DNA from: Herpomyces periplanetae
Lineage: Eukaryota > Ascomycota > Laboulbeniomycetes > Herpomycetales > Herpomycetaceae
NCBI GenBank assembly: GCA_009733715.1
Contig: WMKJ01000005.1
Span: 62,001 to 126,000 of the forward strand
Length of the DNA stretch: 64,000 bases
Direction of reading: 5' to 3'
This document shows positions 32,476 through 42,647 of the stretch, piece after piece (the first letter of the stretch is position 1; the number at the start of each line of letters is the position of its first letter). The position numbers were made by a program, and so were the translations under genes. The notes beneath the pieces were generated by a model that was given only the letters and a program-made list of their open reading frames with translations, was not told the DNA's origin and ran no database searches.

Positions 32476-35433
32476 ATGGGATCTGATGATGAGGGAAAGG
32501 ATAGAAAGCGTAAGCTGTTGGAAGATTTAGAGCGCGAGAGACGAGAACGACAAGAGGCAGTGGAAAAGTTACGATTACGGTCACGACAGGAGTATTTAAA
32601 GAAGCGAGAAAGAGATAAACTCGACTTACTCAGAATACAAGTAGCGCAAGAATGGGAAGAAGAGCGAAAACACGGAAACAAGTTGACACAAGCTGAATTG
32701 CGAGAATTTGAGCGAAATCGTGAAACGCTACGGCTAGCGGAAGAACGAGCGAGTATTGACGATTATCAAACTTATTATAGCTTACCGGAGGATTATATAA
32801 CAGAAAAGGGGAAGCTTGATGAAAAACGTCGGCATGAAGCACTTTACCGCCGGTACATTGATCATGATGAACGTGGTCGAGAGCGGAAATTTGTTACGGA
32901 GGAGGAAGTTTGGCTGCGTGAACAGGAAAGTCGAGCGCGGATTGCAACAGGAAGTCTAACGGGACGAGGTAATGGTGGGGAAACACACGATGGTGATGAA
33001 TACGATTTTGTGTTTGATGAAGATCAACGTGTTAACTTTGTTGACGAAAATGGAGCAAGCGGACACGGTAAACCGTTGAATTGGCGTCAAGATGAAGCTA
33101 TACTAAAACGAATTGAGGAAGCTGAACGTAGAGCAGCAAGTGTAGATGAAACGCGCAAGAGCTTACCCGTTTACGCTTATCGTGAAGAATTCTTAGCTGC
33201 TGTTAAACAGTATCAGGTCTTAATTGTCGTAGGGGAAACGGGAAGCGGGAAGACTACACAGTTACCACAATATTTATGTGAGGCTGGATACACTGCGATT
33301 GAAGAGTCGGGTGAGGACGGAATTATCGAACACAGAAAAATGATGATAGGGTGTACCCAACCGCGCCGAGTTGCAGCAATGAGCGTGGCAGCCCGTGTTG
33401 CAGAGGAGAAAGGTGTGCGATTAGGCGGCGAGGTTGGATATGCTATACGATTCGAGGATAAAACTAGTGACAAAACGGTAATTAAGTACATGACAGATGG
33501 AATGTTGCTACGGGAATTTCTAACCGAACCGGATTTATCAGGATACTCGTGCATAATGATTGACGAAGCACACGAACGTACACTTCATACTGATGTATTA
33601 TTTGCACTGATTAAAGATGTGGCACGTTACCGTTGCGATTTGAAGATATTAGTATCATCAGCAACCTTGGATGCACAAAAATTTTCTCGGTACTTTGACG
33701 ATGCACCAATATTTAATATTCCTGGGCGTAGGTATCCTGTGCAAATTCTTTACACAGCGCAGCCTGAAGCGAATTATTTGGCGGCAGCAATTAGCACAGT
33801 ACTTCAGATTCATTTAAGTGAGGAACGCGGTGATATTTTAGTCTTTTTAACTGGACAAGATGAGATTGAGGCAATGGAGCAGAGTTTACTTGAGATAACC
33901 CGGAGGTTGGGAGGGGCAAAGTGTCCAGAGTTACTTATATGTCCGATTTATGCGAATATGCCAACGGAACAGCAGAGTAAAATTTTCCAGGTTACGCCGC
34001 TCGGAGCACGAAAAGTAGTTTTGGCGACAAATATAGCAGAAACTTCCCTAACCATAGACGGAATTGTATATGTAATTGATCCGGGTTTCGTTAAGGAAAA
34101 TGTTTTTAACCCACGAACGGGCATGGAGGCTTTAGTAGTGACAGCGTGTTCAAGAGCATCTGCAGAACAACGAGCTGGAAGAGCGGGGAGAATTGGACCG
34201 GGAAAATGTTTCCGTTTATACACAAAATGGGCGTACTTCAATGAATTGGAAGAGAGTCCAACACCAGAAATTCAAAGAACCAATTTAAGTGGAATAATAT
34301 TATTATTGAAAACTTTGGGAATTCATGATCTTTTAAAATTCGACTTTTTAGATGCACCCGCTGCAGAGACTGTGATTAAAGCATTGGAATTACTGTATGC
34401 ACTAGGAGCCCTTAACGTGGATGGAGAGTTAACGAGAACGGGAAGAAGGATGGCAGAATTTCCAACAGAACCAAAGTTAGCTCGAACTATACTAGCGGCT
34501 GGTGAACCGGGAAATGGATGTGTAGCAGAAGTGATTGCGATAAGCGTAATGTTAGGAGAAATGGCGAGTTTGTTTTATCGACCTAAACAGGGACATCCGC
34601 AAAGGGTTCACGCCAACGCAGCCAGAGCTAGATTCACCATACCCTCGGGGGGTGACCATTTAACGTTATTGAATATCTGGATTCAATGGATAGAATCTGA
34701 GTACAGTCCAGTTTGGGCAAGGGAAAACTTTTTACAGTATCGTAGCTTAGTACGAGCTCGTGATATATACGACCAATTAAGCAAATTGTGTGAGCGGGTC
34801 GGAATAGAATGTACAAGTCTAGCAGAGAAGGATTCTGCATTATCATCTGTGGTTAATCGACCCGAATTGGTCACCAAAATCCAAAAAGCCTTGACCGCTG
34901 GATTTTTTCCTAATGCTGCAAGACTTCAAAGAACCGGTGACAGTTATCGAACCTTGAAGGGGACCCAATCCGTTGTGTACATCCATCCTAGCAGTGTTCT
35001 CGCGAATAAACCTTTAACGAATAGAGATGGCGAACTAGTTAAGCACACCGTTAATAGTAACCCAAATATACCTCCTTCGAGATGGGTTCTGTTTTATGAA
35101 TTGGTCATGACAAGTCGAGAGTATATGAGAGGTGTTATGCCTGTTGAAATGGATTGGTTGGTGGAGGCAGCTCCGCATTATTATAAAAAACAAGATTTGG
35201 AAAAGCTGTCAGGTTTCACATCCAAGATGAAATCTCGAGCTGTCAAAACTGGCGAAGATCGACCTAATGCGTCTGTTGCTTCTTCGGAATATTCTTCTAC
35301 TCAATCTGCCAACTCTACCAAAGAGATCCCACCTAATACAGTTAAGCGTTCTGGCCCCGCAGTAGCTTTTTCGGAAGTTCTAAATTCTTCGACTGTAATA
35401 ATGAAGCCGGCTGTTTTGCGTAAAAAAGATTAA
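32476..35433 (+). CDS. PRP2: DEAH-box spliceosomal RNA helicase Prp2/DHX16
   Basis: This intronless gene encodes 985 residues. Prp2/DHX16 remodels the spliceosome just before the first catalytic step. A charged helical N-terminal region (DEGKDRKRKLLEDLERERRE) precedes the helicase core. Motif I is GETGSGKTTQ near residue 253, motif Ia is CTQPRRVAAMSVAARVA, motif II is DEAHERTLHTD near 362, motif III is SAT near 395, motif IV region is GDILVFLTGQDEIEAME, motif V is TNIAETSLTIDGI and motif VI is QRAGRAGR near 567. The winged-helix, ratchet and OB-fold parts follow (HDLLKFDFLDAPAAET, GGDHLTLLNIWIQW, RWVLFYELVMTSREYMR). The N-terminus is about 150-200 residues shorter than in human DHX16, matching from the SDDE.KDRKR block onward, so an upstream exon cannot be excluded. 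Its stop lies 9 bp from the convergent APN1 stop. Confidence 0.95.
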   Translation: MGSDDEGKDRKRKLLEDLERERRERQEAVEKLRLRSRQEYLKKRERDKLDLLRIQVAQEWEEERKHGNKLTQAELREFERNRETLRLAEERASIDDYQTYYSLPEDYITEKGKLDEKRRHEALYRRYIDHDERGRERKFVTEEEVWLREQESRARIATGSLTGRGNGGETHDGDEYDFVFDEDQRVNFVDENGASGHGKPLNWRQDEAILKRIEEAERRAASVDETRKSLPVYAYREEFLAAVKQYQVLIVVGETGSGKTTQLPQYLCEAGYTAIEESGEDGIIEHRKMMIGCTQPRRVAAMSVAARVAEEKGVRLGGEVGYAIRFEDKTSDKTVIKYMTDGMLLREFLTEPDLSGYSCIMIDEAHERTLHTDVLFALIKDVARYRCDLKILVSSATLDAQKFSRYFDDAPIFNIPGRRYPVQILYTAQPEANYLAAAISTVLQIHLSEERGDILVFLTGQDEIEAMEQSLLEITRRLGGAKCPELLICPIYANMPTEQQSKIFQVTPLGARKVVLATNIAETSLTIDGIVYVIDPGFVKENVFNPRTGMEALVVTACSRASAEQRAGRAGRIGPGKCFRLYTKWAYFNELEESPTPEIQRTNLSGIILLLKTLGIHDLLKFDFLDAPAAETVIKALELLYALGALNVDGELTRTGRRMAEFPTEPKLARTILAAGEPGNGCVAEVIAISVMLGEMASLFYRPKQGHPQRVHANAARARFTIPSGGDHLTLLNIWIQWIESEYSPVWARENFLQYRSLVRARDIYDQLSKLCERVGIECTSLAEKDSALSSVVNRPELVTKIQKALTAGFFPNAARLQRTGDSYRTLKGTQSVVYIHPSSVLANKPLTNRDGELVKHTVNSNPNIPPSRWVLFYELVMTSREYMRGVMPVEMDWLVEAAPHYYKKQDLEKLSGFTSKMKSRAVKTGEDRPNASVASSEYSSTQSANSTKEIPPNTVKRSGPAVAFSEVLNSSTVIMKPAVLRKKD

Positions 35434-35442
35434 ATGGAATAA

Positions 35443-36987
35443 TCAGGTTTCAGTTTTGGGTAATTTGCGCCGCGACACTTGACTTCCTACACGCATACGC
35501 TCAGATTCGCCCAATTTGGACAAACCATTTGCCCATCGAATAAAACGTTCACTTTTAAAATCAATCGTACTCAATGTACGAAGTAAACGAATTTCTCTCT
35601 GCCAAATTTTAGTGTCTGGTGATATATTCGGATTCTTCTGACTAGCTCGTGGTGCTGGCATCTTGGCTTTCTCATCCTTGTTACTATCGCAGTCACTGAA
35701 CAAATCAGATTCACTAAATGAATCATCGTCGAATTTTTTAACCTGATCTTGCAATTCCACAGCACCTTTTTTTTTGCTTTCCTTAGCATCAACATGAATA
35801 GGTGTTTCCAATATCATTGGAACTTCTTTTAATCTATCATCGTTCATCAAATTCCAAAATGCTTGTAATCCAAGGTATCCAGTCCCTATATTTGCGTGAA
35901 CATCACGAAGACTTCCAAATGGTGCCTTTGAATCATTAACATGTATTGCCCTTAAGTATTTAAGCCCGACTATTGCGTCAAATTCCGCCATGGTCTTTGC
36001 CCATGCTCCGGGTGCTCTTAAGTCGTAACCAGATGCAAATACGTGGCAAGTGTCAAAGCAGACCCCAATGCGCGACTTATCAACAACTTTTTCGATTACA
36101 TCGCGCAAATCTTCAAAGTGACTCCCAATTTCCGTGTCCCTTAAACTTCCAGACATAGTTTCTAATAGAGTAATGACATTTCCCGTTGCTTTATTCGTGT
36201 GTGCTTTATTTAACTGTTCACTTAATCGAGTAATAGCTGCTTGCCGTTCGTCCTGTGTAACTTTTCCACTTTTCCGTTCCACTATCACAAATCCAGGATG
36301 AAAGTTGTATAATTTAATGCCTAGTCGATGACATCTCTCTAAATCATCGATAAAAGAGCCGTAAGCTTGATCTGCCCGTGCTTTATCCGGATGAGCTAAA
36401 TTAACCAAGTATGATCCATGAGGGACAATTTGTTTCGAAGCATCAATTCCCCACTTATCACAACCTTTTACAAACTCTTCAATTATGGTATCGGTTAATA
36501 CCGTTCCAGTCCACTTGCGTTGTGATTTTAAGAATAGAGCTAATGCTGTAGCTTGAACTTCCGACGCTCGATCTAAGGCATTTTGAACCCCTCCAGCTCC
36601 GCTAAAATGTGCGCCGACGTTAAATGATCGCCGTCGTACAGCTTTTTCTGCAGGCGACAAATTGTTTCGTTTCGCGTAATCAATTTCCGGGTTATATCGC
36701 TCGATATCGAGCTGTAAATTGTCCTTGCTAGTATTCTTTTCCAATGAAAAGGATTTATTGTCTCCACCAGAAAATGTTAAGCGTGTCTGTGTACGTTGTG
36801 TGGTTGAATCACTTAGCTTCTTCCTTTTCGGAGCCGTGGATTCAGATTCTAATTTCTTCTCACCCTCACTCTTCGTTTCACTATCGTCGCGTTTCCGCTT
36901 AGTATTTTCGTTTGATTCACACCCTTCAACCACATCCTGATCTCTTTTCTTTCTTAATTGCTGTGATTTATGCGGTTTAGTGCGCAT
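35443..36987 (-). CDS. APN1: AP endonuclease IV (Apn1)
   Basis: A single exon encodes 514 residues of the endonuclease IV family, which cleaves DNA 5' of abasic sites and removes 3' blocking groups in base excision repair. The TIM-barrel domain spans about residues 115-395, beginning NVGAHFSGAGGVQNAL. All nine expected zinc ligands are visible in order: VPHGSYLVNLA (His), NFHPG (His), LLETMSG (Glu), CFDTCHVFASGYD (Asp, His), IHVNDSK (His), LRDVHANIGTG (Asp, His) and ILETP (Glu). The N-terminal 110 residues are basic, with nuclear-signal-like KRKRD and KRKK clusters. A C-terminal tail of about 120 residues follows the barrel. The first in-frame ATG is at 36987. DIM1 lies divergently upstream. 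Confidence 0.95.
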   Translation of the reverse strand: MRTKPHKSQQLRKKRDQDVVEGCESNENTKRKRDDSETKSEGEKKLESESTAPKRKKLSDSTTQRTQTRLTFSGGDNKSFSLEKNTSKDNLQLDIERYNPEIDYAKRNNLSPAEKAVRRRSFNVGAHFSGAGGVQNALDRASEVQATALALFLKSQRKWTGTVLTDTIIEEFVKGCDKWGIDASKQIVPHGSYLVNLAHPDKARADQAYGSFIDDLERCHRLGIKLYNFHPGFVIVERKSGKVTQDERQAAITRLSEQLNKAHTNKATGNVITLLETMSGSLRDTEIGSHFEDLRDVIEKVVDKSRIGVCFDTCHVFASGYDLRAPGAWAKTMAEFDAIVGLKYLRAIHVNDSKAPFGSLRDVHANIGTGYLGLQAFWNLMNDDRLKEVPMILETPIHVDAKESKKKGAVELQDQVKKFDDDSFSESDLFSDCDSNKDEKAKMPAPRASQKNPNISPDTKIWQREIRLLRTLSTIDFKSERFIRWANGLSKLGESERMRVGSQVSRRKLPKTET

Positions 36988-37458
36988 GACTTCCACGCGT
37001 TTGTGATGTCTTTCTCCAAAATTTCCAAATCTTTTATAATTCCTCCAACATGATCGACTTCAGGAAACAATTCATCCAAAAAAATTATCCGAATTCCACA
37101 AACCATACTAGTAGAAACTTTTAAATTTTTATTTTGTAATATTTTCCAAACATCTCAGTCCCTCCTAAAAGTTTGCACCATCAGCCCAAACTCTAGTCAT
37201 ATGACCACATAAGTAATTCGGGCACCTGGCTGTGGCTAATGCCTTGGTTAAGCGAGTGGCTTGTTACACTGGATTTGATAAGTTAAAATGACGATCGAAA
37301 GAATTTCGAAAACGGTACAGTTTCAAGAGGGATTTCTTGAGTAAATAAAGTTGCTGAAGATTGTTCATCAAATATCATAAGCTGGAATTTTGAAACTTGT
37401 ATTCATTACAACAATTTTGGAAGTTTTTGTTTAATTTTCTTTTGATTGTCGTAGCAAA
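36988..37458. promoter_or_regulatory. Divergent promoter APN1 / DIM1
   Basis: This 471-bp AT-rich region separates a DNA repair gene from an rRNA methylase gene. A near-palindrome GTCATATGAC lies near 37196. No TATA box is obvious. Confidence 0.5.
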
Positions 37459-38852
37459 ATGGGAAAATTTGTCAAGCAAAAGGAAAATGCAAAAAAAAAA
37501 ACATCATCGGGGGTCAAAGTATCTCCCACATTTGGGGGGGTTGCCAAACCCCGGAAAAACAGTAAAAAACCAGTGGTTAAATTAACAAATTCCAGTACTG
37601 AAAATTCCAAACAATTTTGCGGCACTAGTGGTGGAGCTTTGTTCAAACTTAAATCTGATTTGGGCCAACATTTGCTAAAAAGTACGGCCGTTGCTAACTC
37701 TATAATTGAAAAAGCAGATGTTAAACCTAGTGATGTATTTCATGCATTTTCATACATTCAATTCAATACTTTTTTAAATTGTTGTACTTCAGCTAATAAA
37801 TATAAATTTATATATTGCAGCATATCTTGGAAATTGGTCCCGGAACCGGAATTTTAACCATACCATTACTGCAAAAATGTGCTTCTCTTACAGCTATTGA
37901 GCTTGATCCTAGAATGGCAGCAGAACTCACAAAACGTGTTCAATGCTTACCTAGAGAAATTTCACGCAAACTTCGTTTAATCATTGGCGATGCCATTAAG
38001 CAATCAAGCTTGCCTTACTGTGATCTCTTAATAGCAAATACACCTTATCAGATATCATCACCATTAGTCTTCAAATTTCTTGCTATGGACCCTTCACCTC
38101 GAGCTGCAGTACTCATGTTTCAACATGAATTCGCTCTAAGACTTGTTGCACCTCCGGATTCGCCAAACTATTCTCGACTATCAGCTAATGTTGCACTTTG
38201 GGCGAGTACAAACATGCTCATGAAAGTTAGTCGATCGAACTTTCGGCCCCCTCCTAAAGTTGAAAGTTCCGTCGTACGTATAACGCCCAAGAAGCCTCGA
38301 CCGGCAGTTGACTTCGCCGAATGGGATGGTTTACTTAGAATCTTATTTATACGTAAAAATCGAACTGTTCGTAGCATCTTTCAGTCCACTTCAATATTGT
38401 CACAAATAGCACGAAATTGGAGGTTAAACAATGCGATAAACAACTCGTCACTAAATTCACATTTAAACAGTGCAACGAATAATACGGTTTACTGCCAAAG
38501 CAATCTCAATCTTTCTCGGGAAGAGCAAATTCTCCTCATGCAGAAATACATCGGCGGTGTTAGTGATGATAAATTAGACGACGAATGGAACGGGTTTTCG
38601 GAGCGTGAAGATTGTGAAGATCACTCCGATTCTAACTCTGTAATGCTTGACGATTTCGCTCCTCATCATAGTTTCAATCCAGTAACAAAACGGCAAACTT
38701 CAGACCCTGATATCGAAATTGTTCAACCCATAATTAACCGAATATTAAATCAAGAAACAAATTACGCCCAACGTCGGGTAAAGTCTTTGCACCAAGCTGA
38801 TTTGCTTCATCTCCTTTGGTCTTTCAACTGTAATGGAATTCGATTCTCTTAA
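37459..38852 (+). CDS. DIM1: 18S rRNA adenine N6-dimethyltransferase Dim1, two exons
   Basis: Exon 1 is 37459-37734 and exon 2 is 37821-38852. The 86-nt intron ends ATTGCAG and starts with the less usual GTATTT. The product is 435 residues. Dim1 dimethylates the two adjacent adenines near the 3' end of 18S rRNA and is required for pre-rRNA processing. The N-terminus is basic (MGKFVKQKENAKKK), followed by DLGQHLLKSTAVANSII. The AdoMet motif is HILEIGPGTGILTIPLL (residues 93-109), and the catalytic motif is LLIANTPYQISSPLVFKFL. RNA-binding residues are around NFRPPPKVESSVVRI and IRKNRTVRSIF. The family's end signature is kept (DLLHLLWSFNCNGIRFS). Between them lies an Asn/Asp/Ser-rich expansion of about 100 residues, which explains the length beyond the usual 315-320. 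Confidence 0.93.
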
Positions 38853-39122
38853 TCCATATGCCCAACTATTTCCTTCCATCCTCCTTTACTGGCAACCGGC
38901 CCTTTTACCAAATCCGGCAATTTTTTAACTAGTGTATATAAATGTTAACTTCTGTAGCATATTCACTTTACTACTTTAAGGATTTCATCACAGTTTTACC
39001 ACTTTTAGATCAAACCAACTAACAGTTATAAATTTGATTCCCTAGTTATTTCTGCTTCACTTATAAAACTCGTCGTCTAATACTTTTCACAGTTGTGTGA
39101 AAATTCATTATCTCAGTCATGG

Positions 39123-41935
39123 TCATATAACTGGGGTTTCATCTGCGACGGGCTTCTTTTGATTCTGTTGCTCCTCAAGCATCTGCTTTTGCCACATTGT
39201 CGCATACTGGCCCCCTTTCATTAACAATTCTTCATGAGTTCCAGATTCCTGAACCTTTCCAGATTTAATCACCAAAATTTGATCCGCATGTTTAATTGTA
39301 CTCAATCGATGAGCAATAATTAATAAAGTTCTCCCTGTCGCTAAAGTCTTCAAGGCATGTTGAATATTTTGTTCTGTAGCGGTATCTAAGGCTGCAGTAG
39401 CTTCATCAAGCAAAATGATTTTTGGACCTTTAAGAATGGTTCGTGCAATTGCGACTCTTTGCTTTTCACCTCCCGAAAGTCTCAAGCCTCTTTCCCCAAC
39501 TCGTGTATTGTATCCTTGTAGAAAAGAGATAATTTTATCATGTATCGATGCCGCACGACAAGCTTCAAAAACCCCTTCATCCGTCGCATCAGGTCTTGCA
39601 TATTTTAAGTTATACATTAGCGATTCGTTAAATAAAACTGTATCCTGAGGGACCACTCCAATATTCCTTCTTAAAGAATCGATCGTAAAGTTGGAGATGT
39701 CCTCCCCATTTATGAGAATTCGGCCACTAATGGGATTATAATAGCGAAATAATAACCGGAAAACGGTTGATTTACCTCCACCCGATTCTCCAACCAAGGC
39801 GGTAGTAGTGCCCGGCCGGGCATGAAATGATAAACCCTGTAAGCTTGGCTTTCGCACATCATAATTGAAGTATACATCATCAAAAATTATGTCTCCGTCA
39901 CATTTTGTCATTGGTTTTGCATTCGGCTTATCCACCACCGTAGGCCTCTCACGTAAGAGTTCTAGCATGCGTTCGGTATTTATCATAGCGCTTTGAATCA
40001 TCCGATAGAACGTCCCAAAAAAATTAAGTGGTCCTTGAAGTTGTGCCATATACACCAAGAGTGTCACAAATTTCCCAACCATTATTTGATCATTGACGAC
40101 CTGCCATGCTGCTATGAAACACGTCACGCAAAGTCCCAGCATAAAAATCACACCTTGAGTTACGTTGAGAAAATTTAGCGATAATAAAACTAAATATTCC
40201 GTTGATTGGAACTTCTTAACAGCATTTTTATAGCGTTCAAATTCGAATCTTTCAGCGTTGAAATATTTCACTGTTTCATAAGAAACTAATGAATCATTTC
40301 TGCCATACAAAAATTAGCGCATATATTCATTGTTTTCCCATTTAATAAAGCTTACTTCACTGCATCCATATCACGTTCATCGTTCACCATTTGTCGACGA
40401 ATTCCGGTACGCCATTGCGCAATTCGTATTGTCAAGTAAATATACCAGAAAGTAATAATCGAAACGACCAGCGCATAGTAAATGTCAAAAGCGTATAGGA
40501 AAAATGCAATTGCGACTCCAAGATCCACAAGCATTGGCACAACGGAGAAAGTTATGTTCTCCAAAAATGTGTTTATACTACTTCCTTTGCTTAGTGCATT
40601 CAACACTTCTCCCATACGTTTTCCCAAATGGAAATCGAGTGAAAGGGAGTGAACATGCTCGAAGCTAGCAACACTTAACTCGCGATAAGCATATTGACTA
40701 ACCGGAACCCAAAGAATGCCACGAAGAGCCCCAAGAATTCCATTGTTACCTTGAAGAAGCCGGTAAAATATGTATAGACAAATTTCACCCCACGGCATGT
40801 AGATATGTGTGGGATCACGAGATAATATATCAGTGATTACACCAATTTGATATGGAGCAAGTACATTGACACCACGCTGTAAGATAACCAAAAAAAAGCA
40901 TACAATAACCGTCAATTGTAATTTTCGGTTTCCACTGGGCCATATGTAAGGGAAGAATACACTGTAACCGCGGACGTAATCCCACCAACTTCTATTAGGC
41001 GAAGATGATGGACGTGCAACATCGTTAATACGACGTTCAGATTGAATTTCATTTGCATTTTGAGAGGTACTAGTACCATTAGGAAGTAAAGGAGAACTTT
41101 CTTCTGAAGTGCCGGGTTCACAAGGTGTGATATGGGGTATGATGAAATAGGTGCCCAGGGCAAACAAAAAGAAAAAGATACATATACGAAGAAAGTGAAG
41201 AACAAGATCGATTATATTCCAGTGGTTTTTGGGTGATAAAATTCCATTACCTCGATTGGGGGGGTGCGATGCTTTACCAGTGGATAGAGCTAGTAATTGG
41301 ATAATGAATATAACGAGCTCAAGACCAAAGGCAACTAGCCAGGTAATTGCGTGTATAACGTTTGGCGACGATGGAGACGAATCAACAATTGACAGAAAAA
41401 GTAGGGTATACACGAAAAAGGATCCGGTTACGTAAACCTAAGGAAATGGTGAGTAAAGCGTGACAAAAGGTACAGGGGACAATTTGGACGAGGCAAAATA
41501 TAGAGGGCAAACAACAACGGGGTAACTAACGACAATATTTTGACCACACCACCATTTTTCCGGGCGCGAAAGTAGAGTATGTAGGATAATATTAGTGGTT
41601 TGTGCGACTAAAGTCAGTATTAATAGTAAAGAAAGAGTGAGAAGCACTAATCTTCTAGATTGCGGAAGGGGGTGAAAAAGCTTTTGGAAAAAGAGACGAT
41701 ATGAAGATGGTGAACTAGTGGGAGTAGCGACTTTGTTTCGCGAATCAGAAGACAATCTAGAGTAAAGAACTGAAGATGTTACAAGAAGAAAGAGATAAAT
41801 AAACAAGATAATCAAGGGATAAAAAAGTAAAAGATTAGAGGTATTGGGAGTTTTGTAAGGAAGATTATGTTGGGTAGATGAATTGATATAGTGGGAATTA
41901 AGCACCCTAGGAATTGTTTCACGAGGATGAAGCAT
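39123..41935 (-). CDS. HMT1: Vacuolar half-size ABC transporter, Hmt1/ABCB6-like, three exons
   Basis: Exons are 41935-41531, 41437-40356 and 40299-39123, with introns of 93 and 56 nt. The product is 887 residues. The N-terminal part is an extra membrane domain (TMD0) with about five hydrophobic segments. The first junction restores WWCGQNIV-VYVTGSFF, as in the ABCB6/Hmt1 group. The core membrane domain contains GVITDILSRD, LHSLSLDFHLGKRMGEVLNA and SLVSYETVKYFNAE. The nucleotide-binding domain has Walker A GESGGGKST, signature LRLSGGEKQRVAIART, Walker B IILLDEATAALD and an H-loop IIAHRLST. Fission yeast Hmt1 resides in the vacuolar membrane and gives cadmium tolerance with thiol peptides; ABCB6 relatives are linked to heme or porphyrins. 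The exact substrate here is not shown by sequence. The mitochondrial Atm1 is the main alternative, but TMD0 argues against it. Confidence 0.88.
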
Positions 41936-42647
41936 CGTGGGGATCAATGGAAATAACCCAAGATTTTCGCGTCGGTATATTCAAAAAATTGGAAATGTAC
42001 GTATAAAAGTGTAAGAACGTGTCTGAAATCACAATATATCAGGCCAGAAAAAAAAATCGGATTTACAAATTTAGATGCATCCGTGAATCATGCAAATGCC
42101 TTGATGTTTAAAGTGAGAAAGTAGAAACTCAATAGAGTGAATAGATTCTGGTAATTTGCATATTGTGATGTGTATTAAGATGAATATAAGATCTGTGTGT
42201 TAAAAGTCGGCATTTCCAGGCAGAATAATATTTGGCGAACTTCCTAAAAGCAGTTCTGGTCCGCCTAAAGCCTTACGTTTCGGTCCGAATCAACCCGAAA
42301 CTTCTTGAATCTAGTATTATGGATCATTTGAAAGTCCATTCCGGAGAATTGACGTCATTGAAACATGTGACCATTGGATAGGGGATTTTGAAAAAATACC
42401 TGAAGTAGAGAATGAAAATGATGTGAATACAGGGGCATTTTTATTTTTGAAAAGCAAAGTGGTTGTGTATAATTTGATTAAACAATAGTTAACTTGATTT
42501 TGGGATCTTTTATATTTGTGAATTTAAGCTTTGTTTAGCAGCTTACTTTTTGCACGTTATATATATTATACGCATTTAGTGAAGACATTATTCTATGGAA
42601 CTCAAACTTGGTACATAAAAATTTACTTTACGTTCAAGGTAAAGTTA
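41936..42647. promoter_or_regulatory. Divergent promoter HMT1 / AIP1
   Basis: This AT-rich 712-bp region contains a perfect CRE palindrome TGACGTCA (42350-42357), followed after 6 bases by ACATGTGA (42364-42371). Confidence 0.55.
42350..42357. promoter_or_regulatory. CRE-type bZIP site
   Basis: TGACGTCA is the palindromic site of ATF/CREB family factors such as fission yeast Atf1. It lies about 290 bp upstream of the AIP1 start. Confidence 0.5.
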
